Below are positions 37,197 to 50,424 of a stretch of DNA of 64,000 nucleotides, one piece after another. Positions within the stretch are counted from its first letter, which is position 1. Every line of letters begins with the position of its first letter. The notes under the pieces are model-generated. The model did not search any database and had not been told where the DNA came from. It saw nothing but the letters and a program-made list of their open reading frames with translations. The translations under genes and the position numbers were made by a program. The stretch lies in the NCBI GenBank assembly GCA_035041965.1, contig JAPYMA010000267.1:1-64000 (forward strand). The letters are read 5' to 3'. This DNA comes from Anisakis pegreffii (taxonomy: Eukaryota > Nematoda > Chromadorea > Rhabditida > Anisakidae).

Positions 37197-40100
37197 AACT
37201 TTCGATTTCCAGTTTACATTTTTGTGAATCCATTGGAAACAGCTGTAATTTCATTGGACAAGTGGCCGTTACTGTTAACCTGAAATTGGCAATTGCAAAG
37301 TGCGGACAGAATCTGAGGATTTGGAAGCTGTAAAAATTTTTCAAATCATCTCTCACAATTTGTTTGAATTATGACCGATCAGAATTGTTGGAAATTGAAT
37401 TTTTTCAGTGAATCAAAACATGACACTAAAAGATTTCAACTGGATCAAAATCCAATTCCATGCGCAACTTATTACCCGTTCCAATTAAGAAAACTACCGA
37501 GCATAATTTCAGAAATTACCAGTGAAATTGCTAAATTTAGAATGGTTACGAATGAATTTAGAATGAATAAGTGTGACCGTCGGATGAAATGGGATATTAT
37601 GACTACTACATACTGTATTATTTGTCATTCATCACAAAGAGATATGTTTAATAAAATAACGAAAAAAATCATTTCGCATTGAGAATTTTTGTGAAAAAAT
37701 TTCGGAACGAACTCTTGATGAAAAGGGAAGTACTTAATGCAATATATGATTAGAGGGGTAATTGCGGATAAAGACGTCACAAACTCAATTCAAAGTGCCT
37801 GACTTTATCCCTGCTTGATATATGCACCTAAGTTTTCATCAAAATATTATCTCAGGTGGATAAACGGCTCAGATTTGTGTAATGACACTGAGTAATTTGA
37901 TACGCAACAATTGTTTTGTTGTTGTTTAAATTCAATTTATAACTGATGATCGTATTCGATTTCAGCAAACAGTTGTATGCAAAAGTTTATTTTGAACAAG
38001 ACGAGTAGTTTGAAATATGTGATGTTTTTTTCCAATGTTCACTTTTTGAAAAGAAAAACTCCTGATAAATAGGAATTTTTGATTGTATAGTAATGTGTTT
38101 GAAATTTTGATGTAAGGATGATATGATGGCGATTATGAAAAGAAATGCGAAACTTCGAAGTAAATGATGTAAAAAGAAACACGAATAGATAGAAGACGCC
38201 TTCAGCCGGCTACAAGAACGTGGCTGTTATAAACCTCACTATGGGCAAAAAGACCAAACGATCCTTTAATAATTATGAGCAGTAATCATTTTCAAGATGA
38301 TAAATTTGTTTTTTTGGAACTATATTTTGTATGATTTCTGATCTGAGACTATTCCTTCGAATAGGTTGTTTTCTTAATGGAATAACCGGTGATTGAGTGA
38401 CCAATCGATGATGGATACATTTTTTGTGAATGTTTTCAGGTTTTTTGATCGGTTGATAGTTGCTGTGCATAAACAACAAGCGTTCAGTTCACTCCCTCAA
38501 AAGCATTCACGAGTGATGAGCAAAGCAATGTGGCATAAACGATTGATGTAATGTTGAAGATTAAGTGAGATTAAGGTTAAAAGCAGTATCAGTATCACTA
38601 ATCTAACTATTTGACTAGCACTCCCATGACCAACACATTCATGCATGTGCATTACTTCACATCTCGTCTTATCCAATCCAACAAACAGCGATTTATGTGG
38701 ATCAAAAAACGATTTGAGCATCAGTGACACTTGCTGTCTCATTTTTCTCAGATTTTTGATCTCGTTCCTTTTCAGTTTAGCATTATACTCAAACTCTAGC
38801 ATCAAACTGACGAGTTTTTTGAACGTTTCGGTGTTTCTATGGAGATACCAATGTTGCTATCGATAAATTGCAGTTAAAAAGACACAAAACGTATCGCTGA
38901 GTTGAACAAATGCTCAACGTTATCCGTTTTATTTAGCATTTTTTTGAGGATGGGCTGTAATCAGATATGTTTCATGAATTGCTTCGCAAGGTAGCTGCTA
39001 AAGAGTGACGTTGATTGGCTCACCTTTGTGATGTTGAGACAGTACCGTCTGGATCGATCCTCAAGAATGAATTATGTGTTGTAGCAAGATGGAAAAACGA
39101 TTTTTTCTCGTTCGGAAAAAACGTGTCCGGTTTCCATAACTTATCCAAATAGTCGACACCCACCTGAAATTATTGCGGTTATGTTCACACATTCAGCAAG
39201 ACAAAGTGCTCGATTATGAGTGTTGATAATTCCAGAAAATTGATATTATCGAATGATTTGGGACAAAATAGAATGACGACTTCCTAGAATTGGAATATAT
39301 TTCTAATTCAGTGAGTAAAAAAACTTTGGAAGGAGATTTATTCGACGATAAAATAAATCTTTCATCTTTTATGGATTCCATCGCACCCAAACGACGCATT
39401 AAATTAGATTCTCATAAAACAGCATCACGACCATCTCGTTTGATGGCCAATTCGATTACTTTCATTCTACTAATCCTTTCACTTCAATACCACACCAATC
39501 TATTTATAGCATTCACTTCCAACGGCTATTAAAATCACAACAATCTTATTGTTTGATTAATGAATGTGGAAATTATGCGGTTACATACACTTTTGAATCT
39601 TCGAACAACCTCCTGAAAACCCCACGAGACTGTTTCAGCTTTGGATCGATCTTTTCGGGCTTGCAGTCTAGTGAAACAGTAATCAAAACATTGGTTGTCA
39701 CTGTGGTGGTTTGTTGGGATTCAAATGAATGTGTATGAATTTCGATAGATGACGATGTTGATGACGTTCGATTATCAGTTTTGTTTCTTCAAACGTGATT
39801 TCCTCCTTCTCAAATCAACCGAAAAAAAAAACGTAGAGATGTGCAAAAGAGTTGGTGATACTCATTCGAGCCGTGACGTCAATGATGCTGACGAATCTCA
39901 ACGTTGGGACAGGAACACATCAAACGATAAAGCAGTCAGTATCGATTCTCAAGAGATCTACGCATGGCATTGTTGCCTCTTACATTTCAAAAACTATCGA
40001 ATGCACATTGATCATGGGACGAATCAAATTCTCAATTTAAACATTTTCTAAATCAGTAAACAATGGGCTGAAACGCTAGAATCTTCTTTCGAGAACCTGA

Positions 40101-43100
40101 AAATTCAGTGAAGCAGAGACAGTTGAACTCTTTCAACATATTCTCAGTCCTCGATAAGTTTCTTTCATTTTCAGTACCTTCACTGGAACTACTCCACATT
40201 ATGTTTGCTGAGGAGAATAACTAAGAATATGTTGCTCAATGCTCTTATAATCACCTCAAACGAATGCAAACGAAGGCAATGGGAGAATGCAAGCAATTCA
40301 CCATGCAGTTCCGTAGTGATAAAACAAACGATGAACGAACAATCGATTCTTAAACAATTACTATTTTTTCATCGATTCATCCAGTGGATTCGAATGTGTC
40401 CTCACTAAACACTTGGAATCAAGAAGGAATGCTGCTGAAATAAACTTTGAGTTGAATTTGTTCTCGAAGAGTGGAAATTTATGGATTTGCAGACATCGAT
40501 AGAAGTAATCTGCGATCTTAAAAACGCACATTTATATGACAATTTATGGCTATTTGTACGGCGTTACACACTGCATAAACGCTTTATCGAGTTCATATTT
40601 TTGCGATGTAACGATTAAAATGTGGTGAAAAAATTCTTTTTGCTGTTATCCTGTTAAAAGGTCTGAATTTTGTTTTTTGGCCTGTCAGAAGAAGTGATCA
40701 CAAATTGGTGATGCAAAAGAAGATTTGTTTTCGAAGATGATAAAATCTGAACGAACGCAATTAATTAATTGTCTACAGCCTACAGTTGTCTACAGCCTTC
40801 GAGCAATTCAAAGAGATTTTCAAAGGGCATCCTTTAAAACGTTCGATGATAATTGCCGCAGGGTTGTACAGATGCTGACGAAGTTCAATTGAATGCAAAA
40901 CGAATGTTCGAATTAAAATTTGATTGCGAAACGTGAATGAACTGAAGGGCAAAAGCGTTCATTAAAATGACGATACTGATGACATCAATCAAAAGTGTGA
41001 CGTGACGAACGCTCATCGACAATTAGCGTTCTAAAACAAACTCAAATTTGTATTTGTGAACAATTCAAATGAAGCATCAACTCATAGACCGTCCGGAACG
41101 TGGAAACAAACAGAATGTAAACATTCGCATTTTACTTTATTTTCTCTCCAAATTTTCAAAATGTGCCCTTTCAAAAGCGAATGAATGATGTATTTCTCAA
41201 TCGAAATTTCTTCTCGAAACAATGTCAGTGTCGAACGTGCACAATAAGCCATCTTTCATGTCATGCCTCAGTTTCAGAGCATTTTGAACGTCTAAACTAT
41301 CAATTATATTACATTGACTGATTCATCAAAAAGAGATTTGCTTAGGTTGATCTGCTTTGAAAATGAATATTTTCAAGGCGAGTCCAGTATCTAATGGAGC
41401 GAATACTCAAAATTCGGTGTTCGTTGCCGTCATAGAAGGTTACTCGATTGAACGGAACATCCATTTCAATCGTAAAATGTGACGATATCTATTGGTACTG
41501 CTGCAATCGTCTGAATCGAGTTCTTTTTGAGAGCAAAAAAAAATCGAAAGAAGTGCAAACTATTTCATAATTCTAAGGGATCCATCAATCCTCAACAAAA
41601 TATGCTCCCTCACCGACTGTGCATTAGTGATGGTAACAGACCGAAGTTCGATCGGTAAAATCCGACGAATTTCAAAATCTCGAAAAGTCGATTCGGTCAG
41701 ATTCCAAAGAAAATTTTGCCATTCGGTTGGAACAGCGAATTTCGGAGTCTCAACAAGTAAATTCGATTTCAATTTCAGTTTTTTTTTTGTCGAAATTCAA
41801 TTTCCGATTTTAAAATTTTTTAATTTCGGTCGGAATGTTGAATTTCGAAACGCTGAAAAGTCGATAAGGTGGGATACGAAGCGAAGCGAAACTTCTTATA
41901 GTTGCCATCACTATTATGGATCCCTGATGATTTCCGCATTGACTTTATTGCAATTCGTGTTGAAGTGGCTTTATGATTGTCGTTTAGTAGCGATTTCGCT
42001 GTTCAAAGCATATAAAATTAACAAATCCTTTGGGAGTCATCAATACACACCCAAAATAGCGATTAGATGTCATTTGCACGAATGAATCGTTTCGAACAGA
42101 GACGATGTGATCAGCTGATCACGGAATAACTCCGTTTGGGATTCAGTTTCCTCCGAGATTGTAAGGCTACTTTCTTTGTCATGACCTTTCTGAGGACATA
42201 TTGGGCAAATAATAAGAAATTCCATTATTGTATTATTGATAGTTTTTGCGACTGTTTCCTTAATAACAAAGTTCATAATTTTCACAATAATGTGTTTGTC
42301 TTGTGACTGTTTCTGATCTAAGCACAGATCATCGAAATCATTATGCTATCATCTTTAAATTGTTTCTTTTGCACCAAAAAAAAGTCAAAATATTACTCTC
42401 GACATCGAAAATCTCTCTGGTTATCGCCATATGCGCTTCATAAGTACTGTTTATAATTGGCAGCACGGTTTAACACTAAATTCATGGCGCACTACTTCTA
42501 ATTGGGATATTATTCTCATCTGACTGCGAGTATTTTGTAAAATGAGATCATCGGTATACGGTAAGCTTTCGTACTCTCTTCCGTGAGCAATTCGTTGGAA
42601 ATGCACTACAGTGCAAAACCAGGCGATAATCCAACATTGAGTAGGCTGGGTGACGATTCACTGTATTCGCCAGCTGGATGGGAAAAATTAATTCAGCTTA
42701 TGTTGATTGCAATCAATTGGTTGTTTACTTGTTAGGATATGAAGGAATGATTTTTGCTAGTGAAATTATTCGATTGCAGATGAGAATATTGTGCCATTGT
42801 GCATTATCAGTCGATAAAATAAAGGTGTAATGATGAGTGCGTGGATGGAGCTGATGGAGCACGATTGCAAAATGATGCGTTTCAAATATGCTGAAAGGGA
42901 TTGCAACAATGAAGTGGAGAGAGTCCATATGGTGTCTGCTAGAGAACGACGAAGACTGCTCAGAGGATTGATAATAATGTTAAGACGAATCGACATTGGG
43001 GAAAGCACAACACGAGAAGAGGACAGCATGCATTTAGAAACTCAACGATTACTTGGCTGTCAGTGCTGGGCAGTGGTTGATGCTCGTTTGGCTGTTTGGC

Positions 43101-46100
43101 AGAAAGATTGCGAGAGTGGATGATGATCAGTTATTTTGGTTGCTCGGTTCAAGAAATAAACGATTTTGTTTTGAGTTGGATGCTTGAAGGAGTGGTGAAA
43201 CAAATGAACAATAATAACAACAAGCTTGAATGTTATTGTTGTTTGATGTTTATGGCTCAATGCACATTCGCATCAAAATCAAAACAACAACATTATTATC
43301 ATTAATTACTTGCTAGTATTCGTTACTATTAATACGATGCATCAATAGACTGATATATGCAAGTAATGCTTGAGTGCGTATGGTGTGAACGAAAGCATTT
43401 CGATTCAGTCGAAAATGGGAATCTTATTAGCAGCATTTAGTGAGTAGACGGTAAACAATTAAGCGTTTGAAGATATGTGTGAAAATGGTTGGCTGCAGTG
43501 ACTAACGTTCAGAGAGAATGAATACGATTCAGGAATGTTTGTGATAACAAAGAATTCACTCTATAATAGATGTGAAGTTGATCGTGCATCACTGAAAAAT
43601 ATGAGCGAGTTTCTACGCTTGACATGAAAAAGAGATATTACGGCATGATGGTGATGGATAGTAACTTACCGTAAGTGAATCAATTTTGTCCTGCTGATTA
43701 AGTCTGATATCCGAGTTGCCAAACGCTAACCTCGGGTCTTGCCATGTTTGCCGCAAGTAAAAGTCCAGTGTGAAGTCCTGAAACATTCATCATCCGTGCA
43801 CTGACTGCTCCACGATTAATATTAATCATTGAATGCTAACTGCCAATTTCATGATCACTCCATTCTACTCAAACTGTGTTCGTTTGTATTATGCGAATTC
43901 TCAACGATTATCAATCGAAAATACTCATCATATCTAATTATAATCTTAGAAGATTCCTGCATTTAATGACAATCAAAATGTAATTTGCTCATTTTTCGAA
44001 GTCAAACTTCCCCTCACATTCATTTGCTTTTGTTTTGATGAACCTATTTGAACGTTTGCTAGGTTTTTGATGGAGTCATTCATATTGAATCTCTTCTCGT
44101 TGCCTTTATTACAGTGAGAAGATGAACTTAATGGATACATCCACAAATCTAATATATTTTAATTGGAACTTAGTGTACTCATGAAACGTTAAACGAGTGA
44201 ATTAATTGCTCGCTCGAAGGCAGATAGATGAACAAACGCAAACAGTTCAATCATTAAACGTTAACTGCCCAATGCTTTCGTTATTTACGTTCCGAGAAAC
44301 ATATCGTTAACTGACTTAAAACTTTTACGATTTCATCAGTGCAGGTGTTCATAGCCGCATTAATCAGGATATTCACGTAAGATGTATGCGAAACGAATAT
44401 GTCTTCGTAAAATAGAATATCAATAAAAGATTTTACGTAACAGAATCAGCCATTCACCAATAAAATCAATGCACAAATATTTCAATTAAGAAAATGAATG
44501 AAACAAAACTGAGTGCACCTAAACATATAAAATGCGTTCTCATGTATCCACTAATGTCAATTAATTGCACATTTCAATAAGACGCAAAAATTCACCGAAA
44601 TTACCTCAATTTCATCTTGCTGCGGTAATTCGATGGCATATTTATTAGCACTAACCAAAAAAACGAACCAATAAATTATGATTGCCTCGAGCTGATAGAT
44701 TTGAAATCATCGAGAATGTAAGAAAGTGAGTAAAAAGTTTCAACTGATCTAAAAGCTACTCACAGTTCTGCAATAAATTGTTCTGCAATTTATGTTTGAT
44801 TGCTCATCGTCAGCAATTCAGAACGAATGAAACAAGAGTTTTGCCTTTGATTTTGATATTTTTCATATCTGCTTCTATTTTTCTCATTTGTATTATCGAA
44901 ACATAATAAATGAAAAATGTGTAGTTTTTGGAAAAGAAACCAATACTTACACTGATTATCGGATTGTTTTTTAGAAGTGTTTGGGTAGTAATTTTGGATT
45001 TATGGATGTGTGCACGAACAAGCTTACAAACAAATAAGCATTGATGAATGAGGAAGGATGTTCATATTTGAGTCTGTGATGAATGTCAGAAAAATTTTCA
45101 TCAAATTCTTGCGTTGAACTTTCATCAATGTTTTTTTTTTGTTGTTCTCTCGATAAATCACTATTTCATCGCCAAGCAAATGTATTTGTTGTTTAATAAA
45201 GGAAGATGAGCAGCTAACAACAGCAAAAGCACATCACTCATTTTCAAACAAAACTATCGTTTGTTTGTGGAATAATTTGCATTTGATTTATTTATTGTAA
45301 ATCAAAATTTCTGTCATTCAGCAGCACTACAAAATAAATGAACGAATGATGCTTAAGGCAGCACTGACTGCTCGTTGAGTCGAATTCACAACTTCATTGC
45401 TCGATTCAATCTTTTTTTTTTGCGCAAATGAAAAAATTTTTATTGGTTTGGATGGAATAGCATGCTGTATGGACATGAATTACCTACCTATCATTCTTTG
45501 GATTGTTTAAATAAAGAAACGTAACGTTGAATTAGGTATACATCATATGATGTTGCTTTCGAGTCACGCACGCACCACCACACATGCAACCATTGTTCAA
45601 TTTTATATGCTTGCTCACAACATTTCAATTAAAACCAGATATTACAATTTGCCGGAATGCCATTCAATACCCTTACTATGATTCAGTTAAGTACAAGCAG
45701 ACATAGCTATCACTTTTTGAATTGTATTGATTACATGATAGCAAGTAAGTACAGGTATGGGTATGAGTGTAGGTAAATAGCCTACTGCATATAACTTGTT
45801 CCACTACTCTCTCAGTTGCATCAATAAGATTGCCGTTTGATCGGGTGTTCATGTGAATATGACTTTTTGGCATTAAACTTTCCAGTCAAATCTTGCATAA
45901 TTTCAAAATTTGCAAAATTTGTGCTTCGGAAAAACGCTGAATCTGAAAAATTCTTGTGATTATCCGACTTGAAGTTTGATGATTGACATCTTTATGAGAT
46001 GCAATGAGAAGGTTTCGAGTTTGGAGAGGCTCAAAATTTGTGAGCCAAATGTGGAGAATGACGCGATTGCAACTCATTCGATTGGTGCGTAGATACTTGA

Positions 46101-46831
46101 TGGACTTTTGGGATTTGCCAAAAAAAAATCAACTTGTGCTGCGTCTGAATTTGTTTTTTGTACGGAAACGATGGCTGAGATCATAGCGGATAAGCATTAT
46201 CTCTGTCGATGACCTATTATCTCAGTGTAGTCATTACGTCGTTTCTCGCCTCGTTTCGGCGTAATTTATGGACGTTTAGTTTTTTGGTGCTTTGAAACGA
46301 TTCAATATGAGTTATTGGAGAGTATGTTGATGGTTTATGTGTACCATTGACTGAGAACACAGCAAAAAATGAGATTTTCTGTGAACACTTTGCATTACAT
46401 CACCTGAATATTGAGAATGAGAGTGTAAAATGCTCAGACAATTCTCAAAAAATAGTCATCTCAAAAGCAATTCGATTCAAACGATACGGCAAAACCTACC
46501 TAAAAATATTACTTCTATAATCACGGATAGATGAATGGGGTTTTATCGAATGACTGCATGCTGGAGAGCCGAATGAAAGCTGTTGGAATGGTCATAGCAA
46601 AACTCATGTTGGTGTGCTAGCAAATGAGCTTTAAACACTTCAAAAAATCTAGTCAGTGAACTAACCATATCAACTTCAGACACTGCACTGATACTTGACA
46701 CGTGAATAGTTATACCGACATCAACGCGTTCAGCACCGTACTTCGGCCTTAATCGTTTATCGTAGGTTGTTTTGTCGGTTAATCGATTCAATATATTCGA
46801 TATTACGGTCGTATTAAATTTTGGATATTCT
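37197..46831 (-). CDS. unc-49: shared N-terminal half of the unc-49 GABA receptor locus
   Basis: Four exons 5' to 3': 46666-46831, 43670-43777, 39024-39163, 37197-37279. They read [19 protein letters not shown] and [20 protein letters not shown], then [19 protein letters not shown], then [20 protein letters not shown] with [20 protein letters not shown], then [20 protein letters not shown] ending CKLEIES. This is the extracellular GABA-binding domain from the first helix to the Cys-loop (two Cys 13 residues apart). The last exon ends with a single T, the first base of the loop B Tyr codon. UNC-49 is a chloride channel at body-muscle neuromuscular junctions. Introns are 1.7-4.5 kb and hold MITE copy 3 but no other exon I can support. 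The first exon begins in phase 2, so a signal-peptide exon must lie further upstream. Confidence 0.92.
41627..41911 (+). mobile_element. MITE-like element, copy 3
   Basis: A 285-bp element starts GTGATGGTAAC and ends GTTGCCATCAC, giving inverted termini of about 11 bases, with TA on both sides (41625-41626 and 41912-41913). The interior shares the GAATTTC, TCGGTCGGAA and GAAAAGTCGAT words of copies 1 and 2 but is about 110 bp longer. It lies in the intron between the third and second shared unc-49 exons. Confidence 0.85.
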
Positions 46832-49619
46832 CTGAAAAGAGACAACTCAATTAGGCCATAGAACACGTCTCGATAACTCAATCAAAAAGAAATTTATCGG
46901 TTCACAGTGCAACTCGTAAATAACTGATCGTTTCTGCTTGCCGAAGAGTACTGTATATTGCACAACTGCGCGTTAGAATTTCACTTCGAGGAGAGCTTTG
47001 CTTGTCCGAAACGCTTCTATTGATAGGTGATAAATGCTGCAGTAGTTTCTTTGAATATCGCTTTTTGTGATGCTGAAGAACTTTCATCTTCTGCATGAAG
47101 TGCACTGCCCTTATTTAAAATATCATCTGCATCACTGAGGCAGCTGCTTAGTGCAGGAAAGTGATCGAACGAAAAATTTCATAAGTGAATTTCCAGTACT
47201 CAATTTATCGTGATAAAACTGATGCATATTAATTATGTGATGAAAATAAATACAGTTACATGAAGATGAAACGAATTTAGAGCAAAAACTTCAAAGATGA
47301 ATGGTGTAAATAACCAAGAGAGCAGCAATTTCATCGACAAATCGTGACTGTGATAGTGAACAGTACTCAAATATCGACAATCACTCTTGCTTAATGCCGT
47401 ACTGTTTTGAATCCTTCAATTTGAGCCAAAACTACTTTTATACATTGCTTTTCCATGAAATAGCTCATGTGCGAATTTTGATGCGTGATTCTCTTTGGAC
47501 GCTAGATCAGATTTCATTTTCTGAATACTGCAGAACGCAAAAGACTCAGGTTTTGTAATCGACTTCAACTCGAATATTCACATATGCGCATATTGGTTTG
47601 TTTGAGGCAAATTCGCTTATTTGCGCATTCATTTTCATAACTCTTGGATCAACCCATGAGAACTATGACAAGCAGTAGCTTACTGAACCGTCATTCGATG
47701 GTCTTTGCTGGACAGAATTGTGAAACAACGACTGATGATGGCATGACAACTCAGTTGGAAGGTTAAAGTGAAATTAGAGAATCGTGCAGCCAAAAAAAAT
47801 TATCAACAGATAATATTAGTGTAGCAACATCAAGTTGATGTGATTTACATAATATGAGGTGTTGGTAAAAATTATCAGGGTAAACGAGCCTCACTTCAGT
47901 TGTTACATCCGAAATCAGAGAGCAGATTTTCAGAAAAATTTATGACCTATAAGGAAGAATGGCATTGTGGTGTCAATTCATGGATAAAATTCAAATCAAT
48001 CACTCATTGAAGAGCATAATCTCCTCTTCATATGATACGTCAAATGTACATCCAACGCACTTTAATCTCCATAGCTGTTCACTTGTTAGTGATAGTGTGA
48101 TAGCATACAACTTATAGTTAGCAAAAGCATGTGCACAGGCACTTTTTGGCTATTGATTTGATCTGCTGCGAGCACTATGAAGTTTGATTAGCGACGATAT
48201 CTGTTGATTAAATGCGAATTAGTTGAATGATTTTTGCATTCAGAAGGATGCCATCGAATAGTATTTTATTGATTCGGCTGTTCTTGTGCCCCATTTCGGA
48301 ACGCATGTGTATACGTAAGCATACTAGTGCAATCTTCGAGGTTGCAATCACCACTGCAAGTTGTCCGAATTTGCATTCAGCACATGCGTTCTTCTGGAAT
48401 CAACGAAATTCCTTACGTATGTCAAAATAATGACAGTTTTCGATGAGTGAACAGGTCTAGCAGGCTCCTTATTATTGTCATCTGCATATACGACGTTGGG
48501 ACATGAACGAAAATGAGGAAATTTTGAGAGTATATTTTCAGTGAATGAGGAAGTATTCATTGATTGCGTTCGATTTGGTGACTGAAATGCGATTCGATTG
48601 CATGTTTCAAGAGTATGCAAGTGCGAAAAAATTTCATGAGATAAATGCCACTTGTCGAGGTGGTGCTTATCAATGTTGTGAGGAGTGCGTTGCATTCCTA
48701 TTTGGTCCCTTAGCTATTATATTGATGTACGGCTAGTTGAGAAATTCTGTGAATATCATCACTGAAACGACAAAGAAAGACGGAATATGATGAACTTTTG
48801 GATTGCTTCAACTAACGAATAAAACTTTTCCCATCACCAAATAGAATTTCACTCCTTATCAAATATACGTTTCGATCGTTGTCGTCTATGAAATTAGATG
48901 TTTCGTTGCATCGCTTTTCTGCTGAATTATTCCTTTAAAATCAACCCAAAGAAGTCTCATCTTCAAAATGTCGCATACTTAATTCAAATTTTGAGTATCA
49001 ATTTTTTTGCGGTTCAGAAGAAACACTATTAAATTTTATTTTCTGTTCATAATAAGTAATGAATTGCGTGATGAACAGAAAAATGTCAATTTCGTTGAAA
49101 ACTTTATCCATATAGGACTTCATTATGTAAACGTTTTTGGCATTTCTGCGCCCTAAGGGCTCAAAATTTTATAGCTTCTTATTCTCAGCTGAAAACACTC
49201 GCTATTTGCCAAGATTATGGAAATCTTATGAATATAACGAGTTATTTTTATTTGCGGTTGAAATGAGCTTTTCGTGGTTGTCGACTGATAAAGACTGGTG
49301 CCACACAGCTGGAAATTTTACGAGTTCAGGAAGAAATGGTTAATAAAATAACAAACGAACCAACCCATCATAATCATTAGCGATCGTGTAGTGAATGAGG
49401 AGTGAAACAGAAAGAATAAAAATCTGGCACATTTTGGTTATGGAACACGACAGTAAGCAGCAGTAGTAGTAGCAGCAGATATACCCGTTATCAGCGAGAT
49501 AGACAATTGCATACGGATGGACGGATGGATCGAGAGAGCACTACGCAGCTCAGTCATCGCACCTCCACACCGACTTGCTTCAATTTATACCGTAACTGCA
49601 TCCAACCTCACTATCGTAC
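46832..49619. other. upstream of shared exons, mostly unassigned
   Basis: This stretch lies 5' of the first shared unc-49 exon. Besides the weak small-gene candidate at 48.25-48.58 kb I see no splice-bounded exon that I can defend. Confidence 0.5.
48248..48585 (+). CDS. possible small two-exon gene
   Basis: Exon 1 (48248-48314) begins five bases after TTTTTGCATTCAG, a good trans-splice acceptor, and encodes a signal-peptide-like MPSNSILLIRLFLCPISERM. It ends at a strong GTAAGC donor. Exon 2 starts at 48542 after TATATTTTCAG and continues in frame as LNEEVFIDCVRFGD before TGA at 48583-48585, only about 36 residues in total. The intron looks real but the product is very short. An overlapping frame in exon 2 (48545-48736) encodes 63 residues with NATCRGGAYQCCEECVAF and a hydrophobic end. 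I do not recognise either product. Confidence 0.22.
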
Positions 49620-49885
49620 TTCAATCTCGGCCACAATTTTGACGACTCTTCTGAATCGAACAAGTAACAATATCTTCTAATGAAACGACGAAATCGTTTG
49701 TAAATTGCGCGAATACCGAATGCGTTCTTTGAGAGCATCGCGTTGCTTGTGAACAAGAAATTAACGCGAAATTCAGTCGACGATTCACTGTAAAACACGC
49801 TGAATTGCATCGAAACTACTGGAAGAAGGATAAAAATTGTCGAGAAAATAAATAGTTGATATGAAACAGCTAAACGGATTTGCAT
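49620..49885 (-). CDS. candidate first (signal-peptide) exon of the unc-49 locus
   Basis: A Met-initiated frame on the unc-49 strand opens with MQIRLAVSYQLFIFSTIFIL and LPVVSMQF, a convincing signal peptide. A donor GTACGA after 49620 leaves phase 2, which matches the phase-2 acceptor of the shared exon at 46831. The intervening ~60 residues include a basic RFRRFIRR stretch not expected in the family, and the donor is weak. It could instead be an unrelated frame. Confidence 0.25.
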
Positions 49886-50380
49886 TTAGTTCAGTTTGAA
49901 AGAATTCTCACGGCCGTTTCAGCCGCAATCTGCCTCATGATTGAATTGGAATTACGAACGATCACTGCAGGCGCTAACATACTGAGGTGTTGGATGGGTG
50001 GGTATTCAATGAAACAATGACTGATGCTAAAGAATATCACACGTTCCAAAGCGAGTGGTCGTCAAGAACGACGAATTGAGGTAGATTACGGATGACTTGA
50101 ATGTCATAAATGAATATTACGAATCGTGTTCAGGTGAAGAGATATGAGTGGAGAGGATCGAATAAAAACGAATAAAAATATGAAATGAATAAATGTTACA
50201 ATAGAACAATTGCGTGCTGGCAGCTGGTTGTCAGTCAGAACGAAGTGGTCAATCCGACTAAAACAACTGCTTTACCTTTCAACAGCATCACAGTCGTTAT
50301 GCTCACTACCCACTGAGTCGAGATGGAGAAAGGATGGTATGGATGAACGATTGCAAGAACTGACGGCGGCAGTGCAGTTA

Positions 50381-50390
50381 GTTGCTGCTG

Positions 50391-50421
<31 letters not shown>
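50381..50421. repeat. GCT trinucleotide run
   Basis: About 13 GCT units with one ACT interruption. One frame gives a poly-Ala run inside a 79-codon frame (50210-50449) that I do not consider a supported gene. Confidence 0.9.

Positions 50422-50424
<3 letters not shown>

Noticed and set aside
41627..42085. 152-codon plus-strand frame
   Set aside because: It starts within and largely coincides with MITE copy 3; it is a by-product of the element sequence.
42830..43123. 97-codon plus-strand frame with an Arg-rich centre
   Set aside because: It lies in an unc-49 intron, has a comparable frame on the other strand, and shows no splice or start support.
47030..47140. Acidic segment SDADDILNKGSALHAEDE on the unc-49 strand as an N-terminal exon
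   Set aside because: A TAG ends the frame and there is no donor in the phase required by the next shared exon at 46831.
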